From positions 80,650 to 144,649 of the forward strand of contig NZ_JPKG01000057.1 in the NCBI RefSeq assembly GCF_000735605.1: a stretch of 64,000 bases of DNA, in the 5' to 3' direction. The position numbers and the translations under genes were made by a program. Positions within the stretch are counted from its first letter, which is position 1, and the number at the start of each line of letters is the position of its first letter. This DNA comes from Allobosea sp. LC85 (GTDB lineage Bacteria > Pseudomonadota > Alphaproteobacteria > Rhizobiales > Beijerinckiaceae). The notes under the pieces are model-generated. The model searched no databases and was not told where the DNA came from. It was given only the letters and a program-made list of their open reading frames with translations. Positions 26,365 to 36,196 of this stretch are shown here, piece by piece.

Positions 26365-26850
26365 CTACAGCTTGTAGCCGATCTTTCGCAGCAGGTCTTT
26401 GCGCCAGGCGATATCCGCCTCGGCTTCGACACCCAGCGGCGAGGCGCCATCCACCACGCCGAGCACGCCGCGGCCCTGCTCCGTTTGCGCGACGATCACC
26501 TGTGTCGGGTTGGCCGTCGCGCAGTAGATCCGGCAGACCTCCGGCACCGCACGCACCGCAGCCAGCACGTTGACGGGAAAGAAACCGTCGCCCAGGAAGA
26601 TCAGGAAACTATGGCCGGCGCCAATGGCCAATGCGTTGTCGCGGGCGAGGGCGACTGCGGCGTCATCATTACCCGACCAGCGCACCAGCCGCTTGCCGGA
26701 GGCCTCGCAGAAGGCCAGCCCGAAGCGGATGCCGGGAACCGCGCCCACCAGCGCCTCGTGGAGGTCTTCCACGGTCTTGATGAAATGCGACTGGCCGAAG
26801 ATGAAGTTGGCGGCGTCCGGCTTGACGATGGGCACCACGGTGAGGTCCAT
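26365..26850 (-). CDS. adenosine-specific kinase family protein (COG1839)
   Basis: 161 residues, matching the Adenosine_kin family (PF04008) across its length: MDLTVVPIVKPDAANFIFGQ, SHFIKTVEDLHEALVGAVPG, ALAIGAGHSFLIFLGDGFFP and IYCATANPTQVIVAQTEQGR. Structures of archaeal relatives suggested adenosine or AMP binding; the physiological reaction is not settled. ATG 26850 follows a GGAGCG stretch. It is monocistronic between the GntR operon and the M24/Dpp module, with no evident functional link to either. Confidence 0.9.
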   Translation of the reverse strand: MDLTVVPIVKPDAANFIFGQSHFIKTVEDLHEALVGAVPGIRFGLAFCEASGKRLVRWSGNDDAAVALARDNALAIGAGHSFLIFLGDGFFPVNVLAAVRAVPEVCRIYCATANPTQVIVAQTEQGRGVLGVVDGASPLGVEAEADIAWRKDLLRKIGYKL

Positions 26851-27073
26851 GGCTGCGCTCCTTCACGATAGGCAACGCAAGGGCAGGCCGACGGCAATGC
26901 CAGCCCGACGGCAATGGTAGGCCGACGGAAGCCGATTTCAAGCCACCACCGGCGGCCGATGTGCCGCCGCGCTGCCCCCCAGGTTTCGGCGTCCTCGCGG
27001 CTCGCCCTGCGCTGCACGCGCTATCGTCGGTGTGGCGCTGATCACGAGGCTGCGCCAGGCGACCGATGGGCCC

Positions 27074-28237
27074 TCAGTCCTTGATCCCGAACACCACGTG
27101 ATCGCCGGAGAGAGATTCGAAGCCGGTGCGCGTCAGCACGGACGGCATGCTGGCCGCGACGCAGCCGACGCCGTCCTTGTAGAGGCAGGGCACCACGTGG
27201 AAGCACATGCCTTCCTCCAGGGGCTGCTCGCTGCCGGCCCGGATCGCCATGACATTGTCCTCGCCCCAGCCGGGCGGGAACGACGCACCGATGCTGTAGG
27301 CCGGCCGCGTCACCATGGACTCGCCGAACCCGGCCTTCTCGATGACGCTTTCGAAGATGCGGGCCGCTTCATGTGAGGTCATGCCGGGCCGCACCCGCGC
27401 ATAGCCTTCGTCGAGCGCCGCGCGGCAGACATCGAACATCTCCAGGACAATGTCCTGCGGCTGGCCGAGCGAATAGAAGCGGTAGATCGGCGTATGGTAG
27501 TCGTGCACCGAGGCGGCAGGCTCGATGTTGACCACCTCGCCGCGGCGGATCGGGGCCCCGCACCAGGTGACATGCGCCCGCGCGCTGCGGGGGCCGGCGC
27601 AGACATTGGGCATCTGCGCCATGCGCCCGCTGCCGTTGCGCAACAGGCTCTCGGTCACGACAGTCGCAAGCGCGCTGTCGGTCATGCCATCCTTGAGGGC
27701 TGCGAAGCCGTCGCGGCACGATTGCGCGGCGATCGCGCCGGCCCGCTTCATCAGTGCAATCTCGGCCGGGCTCTTGATGCGACGCAGATGCTCGACGAGC
27801 CCGGACGCGTCGACGACGTTCCGGCCGTCGGCGCGCGGGCCGACAAAGCCCCGCAGGATCGGTTGGACCGCCGCAAACTCCACGCCGATCACGGCGTTCG
27901 GACCGGCGAGATCGGCGATCGCGCCCTCGAGCACATCGGCGTGATTGTGGCCGTCGGCGACGCCGATGCCCTCATTGACCCAAAGCTGGTCGGCGAGCGC
28001 CCGCACATTGCTGAGCTCGGTGCGGCGCATGACCCAGACGGCCTTGCCGTCGGCCCGCATGACCAGCGCCGTCGCACCATAGGCGAGCGAGCCGAAGCCG
28101 GTGAGATAATAGGTGTTCTCGGTCGATGTGAGCACCACCGCGGCGATGCCGCGCTCCGCCATCAGTGCGCGCAACGCATCGCGGCGAGTCAGATACTCCT
28201 CGGGAGCGAAGGCAAGTCGGTCGAAATTCTCGGTCAT
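27074..28237 (-). CDS. M24 family hydrolase, ectoine-hydrolase (DoeA/EutD)-like, metal ligands absent
   Basis: 387 residues from ATG 28237. Creatinase N-domain (STENTYYLTGFGSLAYGATA) plus pita-bread domain. The position of the two metal Asp reads GEVVNIEPAASVHDYHTPIY, without either; the usual Glu of GM-F--EP is replaced (GMCFHVVPCLYKD). The motif AYSIGASFPPGWGED closely resembles the YSIG-S-PPDWGER motif I recall for DoeA/EutD ectoine hydrolases. A C-N hydrolase on a small compound is likelier than a proline peptidase. It is encoded 68 bases downstream of a Dpp-like binding-protein gene in the same direction, so it probably works on that importer's cargo. Ectoine itself is not shown: no DoeB neighbour is present. 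Confidence 0.85.
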   Translation of the reverse strand: MTENFDRLAFAPEEYLTRRDALRALMAERGIAAVVLTSTENTYYLTGFGSLAYGATALVMRADGKAVWVMRRTELSNVRALADQLWVNEGIGVADGHNHADVLEGAIADLAGPNAVIGVEFAAVQPILRGFVGPRADGRNVVDASGLVEHLRRIKSPAEIALMKRAGAIAAQSCRDGFAALKDGMTDSALATVVTESLLRNGSGRMAQMPNVCAGPRSARAHVTWCGAPIRRGEVVNIEPAASVHDYHTPIYRFYSLGQPQDIVLEMFDVCRAALDEGYARVRPGMTSHEAARIFESVIEKAGFGESMVTRPAYSIGASFPPGWGEDNVMAIRAGSEQPLEEGMCFHVVPCLYKDGVGCVAASMPSVLTRTGFESLSGDHVVFGIKD

Positions 28238-28305
28238 GTCCACGTCCCGGCTCGATGAAAAAGGCTGTCGGTGCGACGGCGCGCCGCGTCGCGCCGACAG
28301 GGCGC

Positions 28306-29895
28306 TCAGTCGGCTTTCCCAAGGTTCCAGAACACCGGCACGTCCTGCGTCGCGATCAGGCCCGATACCTTGGCCGAATGCGCGACATAGGAGGTCCACT
28401 GGCCGAGCGGCACGTGATGGCCGGTCTCGAAGGCGCGCTTTGACACCTCGGCGGCCACCGCCTTCTTGGCCTCGACACCGTCGACCAAGGCCCATTTCAG
28501 CCGCAGATCCTCCAATGTCTGGTCGCAGGGCCAGCCGAACAGGCCCTTCTCGCAGGCGCCGGAGAAGGCGATGCTCCAGACCGGGGTCGAGACGACCTGC
28601 CCGCCGGTATAGGAGTGCAGGATATTCCAGCCGCCATTGCTGGTCGGCTCCCTGGAGTTGCGGCGCTTGAGCATGGTCGCCCAGTCCATCGCCTGCACGT
28701 CGACCTTCAGCCCGATGTCGCGCATCGCCTGCACGGTCACCACCGTCGCCGGATGCGCGATCGTCTCGTCGGTCGGGTCGAGCACGACGATCGGCTTGGA
28801 GAAGTCCCAGCCGGCTTCCTTGAAGAGCGCCTTGGCCTTCTCCGGATCGGGAGCCTTGAGGGCCTCGAGGCCGGCCTCCGTTTCCATCGGCGTGCCGCAG
28901 ATGAAGAAGGAGGCGCAGGTGCGGTAGAACTCCGGATTGCCGTTGATCGCCTGCAGATAGGCTTTCTGCTTGGTCAGCCAGAACATCGCCTGCCGCGCCT
29001 TCGGATTGTCGAAAGGCGGGATCACATGGTTGAAATAGAGCTGCGCCTGCTTGCCGGTCTGGTTGATGACGCTGGTCGCGATGCCGGGCGCCGTCTTCAG
29101 CACGGGCAGGAGGTCGAGCGACGGGTTTTCCCACAGATCGATCTCGCCGCCGAGCAGAGCCGAGAGCGCGGTCTGCTGGTCGCGGATGATCAGCCACTCG
29201 ACGCGGTCGAGTTTGGCGACCTTGCCGCCTGCGAAGGCGCTGGCCGGCTCCGAGCGCGGAACATAGCCGGCAAATTTCTCGTAGACGACCTTGTTTCCGG
29301 GCACCCAATCCTTGCGCACGAAGCGATACGGGCCGGAGCCGGTATAGTCCTGGATCTCCTTGAAGGGATCGGTCTCCGCCACCCGCTTGGGCATCATGAA
29401 GGGGATGTTGGAGGCGACCTTGCTCAAGGATTCCAGCACCAGCCCGTAGGGCTCCTTGAAGATCAGCTCGAAGGTCTTGTCGTCGACCACCTTCATCTCC
29501 GCCAGCACGCGGTTCATCAGCTGGCCGGCCGCGTCGCGCGCCGCCCAGCGCTTCAGCGAGGCGACGCAGTCCTCGGCGGTCACCGGCTGGCCGTCATGCC
29601 ATTTGAGGCCGTCTCGCAAGGTGAAACGATAGGTCTTGCGGTCGTCCGACGGCGTCATGGTCTTCACCATCTGCGGCTGCGGCACGAAGTTCGCGTCGAG
29701 CCCGTAGAGCGTGTCGTAGATCATGAAGCCGTGCATCTTCACGATGTCGGCCGTCGAGCCCATCGGATCGAGCGCCTGCAGATCGGCATGCGGCACGAAG
29801 CGCAATGTCGGCCCGGCCACCGCCGTGCCGAGGCCGGCCAGCAGAAAGGCGGATGCCAGAAGCGTGCGGCGTATCCCTTTCACGTGCGACAGCAT
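28306..29895 (-). CDS. dipeptide/oligopeptide-type ABC periplasmic binding protein (SBP_bac_5)
   Basis: 529 residues with signal peptide (RRTLLASAFLLAGLGTAVAG). Family 5 features include LRFVPHADLQALDPMGSTAD at the mature N-terminus, the signature-like RDGLKWHDGQPVTAEDCVAS and YTGSGPYRFVRKDWVPG. It binds a peptide, opine, nickel or other polar solute in the periplasm for the Dpp-like permeases. ATG 29895 follows GGGGAGAG. It lies 29 bases from the ATPase stop and 68 from the M24 hydrolase gene. Confidence 0.92.
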   Translation of the reverse strand: MLSHVKGIRRTLLASAFLLAGLGTAVAGPTLRFVPHADLQALDPMGSTADIVKMHGFMIYDTLYGLDANFVPQPQMVKTMTPSDDRKTYRFTLRDGLKWHDGQPVTAEDCVASLKRWAARDAAGQLMNRVLAEMKVVDDKTFELIFKEPYGLVLESLSKVASNIPFMMPKRVAETDPFKEIQDYTGSGPYRFVRKDWVPGNKVVYEKFAGYVPRSEPASAFAGGKVAKLDRVEWLIIRDQQTALSALLGGEIDLWENPSLDLLPVLKTAPGIATSVINQTGKQAQLYFNHVIPPFDNPKARQAMFWLTKQKAYLQAINGNPEFYRTCASFFICGTPMETEAGLEALKAPDPEKAKALFKEAGWDFSKPIVVLDPTDETIAHPATVVTVQAMRDIGLKVDVQAMDWATMLKRRNSREPTSNGGWNILHSYTGGQVVSTPVWSIAFSGACEKGLFGWPCDQTLEDLRLKWALVDGVEAKKAVAAEVSKRAFETGHHVPLGQWTSYVAHSAKVSGLIATQDVPVFWNLGKAD

Positions 29896-29924
29896 GACGA
29901 GCTCTCCCCTTTTTGAACGCCGCC

Positions 29925-31520
<1,596 letters not shown>

Positions 31521-31531
31521 CTGATCTCCGC

Positions 31532-32413
31532 TCACATCCGTTTGGCGATACGAGGGTCGAGCGTGTCCCGCAGACCGTCGCCGAGCAGGTTGATGCCCAG
31601 CACCGTCAGCGCCAGGAACAGGCTTGGGAGGAAGACGAGCCGCGGGGTCACCTGGAAGAAGGTCCGCCCCTCGGAGATCATGTTGCCCCAGCTCGGAATC
31701 TCGGGCGGCAGGCCGGAGCCGAGGAAGCTCAGCGCCGCCTCGACCAGGATCGCCTGGGCGCAGACATAGGTGCCGAGCACGAGCAGCGGCGCGATCGTCG
31801 ACGGCAGGATGTGGCGCAGCAGGATCAGCGGCGTCGGCGTTCCGACCGAGATTGCGGCCTCGACATAAGGCTCCTCGCGCACGGTGAGCACCACGCTGCG
31901 CACCAGGCGCACGACACGCGGTATTTCCGGTATCGTCAGAGCCAGGACGACCGTGCCGATGCTGGCGCGGGTGAGCGAGACGAGCGCGATCGCCAGCAGA
32001 AAGGTCGGGATCGCCATCAGCCCGTCCATGACGCGCATGACGACGATGTCGACGGCGCGGAAATAGCCGCCGACGAGGCCGATCAGGACGCCGAAGGCGG
32101 TCGCGAAGGCCGCGACGCTGAGGCCGACGAGAAGGGAGCTGCGCGCACCGTAGACGACGCGGCTATAGACATCGCGCCCGAACAGGTCGGTCCCGAACCA
32201 GGCCAGATCCGACGGGGGCCTCAGGCGCACGGCAGGGTCGATACGGACGGGGTCGACGGTGCCGAGCAGCGGCGCAGCGATGGCCATGCCCACGATCGCT
32301 GCGACGATGAAGCCGCCGACCAGGACCGAGGGGTTGCGCAGCGCCTGGCCGAGAAGCCCGAGGAGAGGGTTGCGCGGCGCTTCGCCGGCGAGTTGGGGCG
32401 AGAGCATCGTCAT
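31532..32413 (-). CDS. dipeptide-type ABC permease (DppC-like)
   Basis: 293 residues from ATG 32413, whose A overlaps the stop of the preceding permease gene (TGATG), implying coupled translation. It has the OppC N-terminal segment (NPSVLVGGFIVAAIVGMAIA), the FGTDLFGRDVYSRVVYGARS signature and the EAA loop YVEAAISVGTPTPLILLRHI. Six membrane spans. With DppB-like and the fused ATPase it forms the inner-membrane importer for the family 5 binding protein. The reading frame open upstream of 32413 is only a shadow of the previous gene. Confidence 0.93.
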   Translation of the reverse strand: MTMLSPQLAGEAPRNPLLGLLGQALRNPSVLVGGFIVAAIVGMAIAAPLLGTVDPVRIDPAVRLRPPSDLAWFGTDLFGRDVYSRVVYGARSSLLVGLSVAAFATAFGVLIGLVGGYFRAVDIVVMRVMDGLMAIPTFLLAIALVSLTRASIGTVVLALTIPEIPRVVRLVRSVVLTVREEPYVEAAISVGTPTPLILLRHILPSTIAPLLVLGTYVCAQAILVEAALSFLGSGLPPEIPSWGNMISEGRTFFQVTPRLVFLPSLFLALTVLGINLLGDGLRDTLDPRIAKRM

Positions 32414-33354
32414 CAGTAGCGCACCCTCGGGTCGAGCAGCGCATAGCCGATGTCGATCGTCAGGTTGATCAGCACATACACGGCTGAAAACAGCAGGATG
32501 ACGCCCTGGATCACCGGATAGTCGCGCTTCAGGATGGCGTCGACGACCAGGCGGCCGACGCCGGGAATGTTGAACACCGTCTCGATCACCACGACGCCGC
32601 TGATCAGGAGCGCGACGCCGATGCCGATGACGGTGAGGATCGGGATCGCGGCGTTCCGCAGCGCGTGATGCGTGACGACCAGCCGTTCGACGACACCTTT
32701 TGCGCGCGCCGTGCGGATGAAATCCTCGCCCATCATCTCGAGCACGCTGGCCCGCGTGATCCGCGCGATCAGCACCATATAGGCGAGGCCGAGCGTCACA
32801 GTGGGCAGCGCGATGGTGCGCAGAAACGGCAGGAATCCCTTGGAGATGCTGGTGAAGCCCTGCACCGGCGCCCAGCCGAGCTGCAGCGAAAACACATAGA
32901 TCATGCAGTAGCCGAGCACGAAGGCAGGCACGGAGAAGCCGACCACCGACACCACCATGAGCGTGCGATCGAGCCAGCTTCCAGCCGTCGCTCCGGCGAC
33001 GGTGCCGAGCGGCACGGCGACAAGGATCGCGAAGATCATGGTGGCAAGGGCCAATGAAAGGGTCGGCTCGACGCGCTGCAGGATCAGGTCGGCCACCGGC
33101 AGATTGGTGAAGATCGAGGTGCCGAGATCGCCCGACAGCATGGTCCGCAGCCAGACCAGGAACTGCGTCAGCAGCGGCTGGTCGAGGCCGAGCGCCACGC
33201 GGATGCGCTGGACGGCCTCGGCATCCGCGTTCTCGCCGGCGATGACGAGCGCGGGGTCGCCCGGGCTCAATCTGAGCAGCAGGAATACGACGATCGAGAC
33301 GACGGCCATCACAGGAATGACGGCGAGCATCCGCTTGGCGATGAAAGCGAGCAT
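32413..33354 (-). CDS. dipeptide-type ABC permease (DppB-like)
   Basis: 313 residues, starting MLAFIAKRMLAVIPVMAVVS, the standard DppB/OppB first span. The PGDPALVIAGENADAEAVQR periplasmic start and the EAA loop FIRTARAKGVVERLVVTHHA are conserved, as is the end ALLDPRVRY. First gene of the dppB-dppC-dppDF-dppA-M24 transcription unit. Upstream lies an imperfect inverted repeat around 33384-33416 that might be an operator. Confidence 0.93.
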   Translation of the reverse strand: MLAFIAKRMLAVIPVMAVVSIVVFLLLRLSPGDPALVIAGENADAEAVQRIRVALGLDQPLLTQFLVWLRTMLSGDLGTSIFTNLPVADLILQRVEPTLSLALATMIFAILVAVPLGTVAGATAGSWLDRTLMVVSVVGFSVPAFVLGYCMIYVFSLQLGWAPVQGFTSISKGFLPFLRTIALPTVTLGLAYMVLIARITRASVLEMMGEDFIRTARAKGVVERLVVTHHALRNAAIPILTVIGIGVALLISGVVVIETVFNIPGVGRLVVDAILKRDYPVIQGVILLFSAVYVLINLTIDIGYALLDPRVRY

Positions 33355-33383
33355 GAGCCTGTCCCATTCAATGTGGACGCATT

Positions 33384-33416
33384 TTGTGTACGATATATTG
33401 CTTCAATAGTATACAA
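33384..33416. promoter_or_regulatory. candidate operator upstream of dppB-like gene
   Basis: Half-sites ttgtgtac (33384-33391) and gtatacaa (33409-33416) form an inverted repeat with one mismatch and a 17-base spacer, 30 to 62 bases before the dppB start. The region is much more AT-rich than its surroundings. The halves resemble GntR-type recognition sequences, but no regulator gene adjoins, and the spacing is long, so this is tentative. Confidence 0.3.
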
Positions 33417-34037
33417 TAATAGTTGGGTCGCAATCCATTTTCCGAGGGCTCCAGCGGCAAGCGCAACCGGCGCCGGGGCCGCATACCGGCGATTCTCGCG
33501 GAATTTTTGGTTTCTGGAATGGATTTGCCTGACTCATGCGCAATCCGTGGCCAAACCGTATGCAAAAAGCCATAAAACTTGCATACCGCCAGCAGCAAGC
33601 GCATCGGCGCCTTGCGAGCATGTCGGCTTCTCCTCGGCCACACGAAGCTACGCCGTGCGCAACCTCGGCATCGAGACGGCCTCATTATATCCGAACAGGC
33701 GGAAGCTGTGACCTGAGGCATGTCGGGCAACCGCCGTGCCAGGTCCGGCCCGCCGCATGAATGCGAGAGTGGACGAGACCGAAAGCAAGCACTCGATCGT
33801 CACCAATGAAGGTTTGGGTGGAGAGATGCTGGGATCAAGTCACGTCGGGCGAGGGCGGTGAAGCCGGAGTTGGGCGCTTGCCCATGTCCCGGCTTCAGAG
33901 TGCTCCATGGGACGCGCCGGAAGGAGCGATGGCCGAGGGGGCATGGCCATGCGGCTTCGCTGGAGGCCACGACATCAGCGTTCCCCCGACCGCAAGCGCA
34001 CGCGCCGTGATCCCGGTCCGGCTGAAAGCAGTCCTTG
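33417..34037. other. gene-free region between Dpp module and FBP aldolase/phosphatase gene
   Basis: About 620 bases. Short reading frames exist on both strands but none has a family resemblance or a ribosome site, and their composition looks non-coding. The half nearest dppB is AT-rich and presumably promoter DNA. Confidence 0.4.
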
Positions 34038-35183
34038 CTACTCGACGGTCGCAGGCTCGCTCGCTTCGCGCATCCTGAAGCGCTCGACCAACCCGCCGAC
34101 AGTGTCGCGGAAGCCGCCATATTCCAGCTCCGAATAGGGCAGCATCGCCGCCCCGGACCAACCCTGGCTGCGCATCTCGAGCGCTTTGCGCTGGGCGCGG
34201 CTGCGGACCTCGTCCCATGCCGGATTGTCGAAGAAGTCCGTATGGGATTCGGAAAAGCGGCCCTGCCTGTCGATGGAGAAGCCGACACAAGAGACGATGG
34301 GCAGACAATAAAGACCCGTGACCGCCGTGTTGAGCGGCACCGGCATGAGTGGCATGACATGCGAGCCCCGCGCGTCGCCACCGACGAAATGCGCCTTGGC
34401 GAAGGGCGAGATGATCTCCTCCGGGGCGGGGAAGATCCCCTGGTTCCTGAGCAGCGCGACGGGGTCGTCCTTGCCCGTGTACTTGCCGGCGATGGCGTGC
34501 AGGCGCTGTGCCGAGGCCGCCGCGACCGGCTCGCCATGGGTGCGGGACACAATGCGGTCGATGCCGAAGCGCTCATTGTCGCGGAGCAAGGCGGCGATGC
34601 GGTAACTGTCTTCCGGTGCATCGAGCTCGATCACGCTGTCGCCGGCCGTGTTGTCCATGTCGATGATGTGGAAACTGAATCCCTTGATCATCGGGGGCAG
34701 CATGAGCCCCGCGCAGTACATCGGGTCGGCAAAGGCCAGGTAGAGCGGCAGGTTGTAGGCGCCTGGGCCGCATTTATCGGCGGCGAAGACCATGAAGGAC
34801 TCCGCCGGCCGCACGCCCGAGAGGCTGTGCTCGAAGGTGAGTTCGGCGACACCGGGGCCGGCACCGCGAAGGTTTCCGGATGGTGCGTCGACGAGGAGAT
34901 CCTGGCCCGCGCCGTAGAGCCCGCTACCCCTGGCGATCGCGGTTGCCTCCAGAAAGGCGTTCCAGGCAAACTCGTGCACCTCGCAACTCCCGGAGCCCCG
35001 CACATGGGTCATGAGGATCGCGATATCGTCACCGGTGTGGGAGACGAAGCCATCGATCAGCAGGCCACTCTCGATGGCGTGCGAAACCTCGGCCCTGACG
35101 CTGTCCAACATGCGCGGTGAGGGCTTCGTGTGCCCACCGACGGAGCCCACATCGGCCTTGATGACGGAAACGGTCAGTCTCAT
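34038..35183 (-). CDS. archaeal-type fructose-1,6-bisphosphate aldolase/phosphatase (FBPase class V)
   Basis: 381 residues from ATG 35183. It aligns by eye with the bifunctional FBPA/P of archaea (PF01950). It starts MRLTVSVIKADVGSVGGHTK with the metal ligands Asp11 and His18, then HTGDDIAILMTH with Asp52 and Asp53, GLYGAGQDLLVDA with Gln94, FAADKCGPGAYNLPLY, and the aldolase pair Tyr235 and Lys238 in GKYTGKDDPVALLRNQG; the ELEYGGF loop near the end carries the third tyrosine region. In known enzymes the lysine forms the Schiff base for aldol condensation and the same site then dephosphorylates FBP, making gluconeogenesis one-way. All key residues are present, so bifunctionality is plausible. 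It stands alone, and such enzymes are typical of archaea and deep-branching bacteria. Confidence 0.9.
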   Translation of the reverse strand: MRLTVSVIKADVGSVGGHTKPSPRMLDSVRAEVSHAIESGLLIDGFVSHTGDDIAILMTHVRGSGSCEVHEFAWNAFLEATAIARGSGLYGAGQDLLVDAPSGNLRGAGPGVAELTFEHSLSGVRPAESFMVFAADKCGPGAYNLPLYLAFADPMYCAGLMLPPMIKGFSFHIIDMDNTAGDSVIELDAPEDSYRIAALLRDNERFGIDRIVSRTHGEPVAAASAQRLHAIAGKYTGKDDPVALLRNQGIFPAPEEIISPFAKAHFVGGDARGSHVMPLMPVPLNTAVTGLYCLPIVSCVGFSIDRQGRFSESHTDFFDNPAWDEVRSRAQRKALEMRSQGWSGAAMLPYSELEYGGFRDTVGGLVERFRMREASEPATVE

Positions 35184-35309
35184 GGCAATTCTCCGGCCCC
35201 CTGTCCCCGGCGACCGCACGGTCGTGCCGACGGTCTCCGCGGGAGGGCCGGCGCGGCTTGCGTTGACAAGAAACAACCATCGGGCGCCGCCACCGGTTCC
35301 GCACGCGTT

Positions 35310-35954
35310 TTAGCGCCGCGTCCTGAGGGTCTGGAGCCGATCCGTCAGCCCCTCGGCCAGGCAAAGCGGCCAACGGGGAATTTCGACCCAAGTGAGACCT
35401 TCGCGGCGCGCCGCTGAACGGTCAAAAATGGCCCGGAGCTGACGCGATGGAGGTCCGTTTAGGGGCATTCTGGTTGCTAAGCGGCAGTCGGAGAAGGCTC
35501 GACGAGTGCAGCGGCGACCACCGTACCACTTGGAGGGCTGGACGCTCCGGTAGATGAACTCCTTGACCCCGGATGCGTCTCGTATCCACATCAGGCGCTT
35601 CCCGACGACACGATCCTCCTCATCGGCGTCGAGGAGAACCGCCAGCCCCTCCTCATGGCTCGACATGCTGAAGAGGATGCGCATCACGCGGGCATTCTGG
35701 TTCTTCGCCTGTTTCGCCTCTGTGGGCTCGTATTGGAGCATGCGGCGATCGCCCCCGCCGAACTTGAAATCGTCGGGGGTGCGGTAGGCGTACTGGATCC
35801 CCCACCCCTGGCGAAGCAGTTCGGAGTGCAACGCCTGGAGTGTGTCACGGAGGCCCAAGCGGGTCGCCAGGTCCAGGACCTGCTTCATCTGCCCTTCGCC
35901 GGTATCGTGCCAGACGAGACAAAACGGCGGCTGAAAACGGAGCTTGACCTCCAT
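35310..35954 (-). CDS. hypothetical protein with repeat-derived C-terminus
   Basis: 214 residues, not recognised. The first 140 (MEVKLRFQPPFCLVWHDTGE, WGIQYAYRTPDDFKFGGGD, VGKRLMWIRDASGVKEFIY) look like a compact soluble domain. The last 60 or so are Arg-rich and less protein-like, and the final 26 codons come from the family C repeat (WVEIPRWPLCLAEGLTDRL), so the original 3' end has probably been replaced by insertion or deletion. No operon partner: FBPA/P lies about 130 bases downstream on the same strand. Could be a decaying gene. Confidence 0.5.
   Translation of the reverse strand: MEVKLRFQPPFCLVWHDTGEGQMKQVLDLATRLGLRDTLQALHSELLRQGWGIQYAYRTPDDFKFGGGDRRMLQYEPTEAKQAKNQNARVMRILFSMSSHEEGLAVLLDADEEDRVVGKRLMWIRDASGVKEFIYRSVQPSKWYGGRRCTRRAFSDCRLATRMPLNGPPSRQLRAIFDRSAARREGLTWVEIPRWPLCLAEGLTDRLQTLRTRR
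35328..35405. repeat. family C repeat, copy 1
   Basis: Contains tccgtcagcccctcggccag and gcggccaacggggaatttcg. It shares these blocks with 52690-52757 and, with more change, 63521-63575. Here it forms the 3' end of the 35310-35954 gene. With copy 2 the similarity runs on through the bases reading ...gaccttcgc. No terminal inverted repeat is evident inside it; it may be the end of an unidentified mobile element. Confidence 0.8.
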
Positions 35955-36196
35955 GCCCGATTAAAGAAGCGGACGCGTTCACATGCGCCAATTCGTCCAG
36001 AATGCCATGGCGATGAAGCGCATCGAGATCGCGGTCGTGACTTTCGGTTCTGTGAATGTCGTGAACGACTTCGTCACCCCCGACGCATTCCACCCTTCCG
36101 CCCACCCTTCCGCGCGAGAGATGGAATCGAGGGAGCGGAGGTCTACCGCGCGGCGTGATGCGCGCCGGCTGGTGCGCAACAGGCGGCCGCCCTTCA

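Noticed and set aside
27074..29308. 744-residue fusion of an N-terminal extension with the M24 hydrolase
   Set aside because: The extension is the binding-protein gene read in the wrong frame; ATG 28237 gives a normal-length M24 protein.
33368..33730. Possible 120-residue gene upstream of dppB
   Set aside because: It covers the AT-rich promoter zone of dppB, has no ribosome site and no family resemblance.
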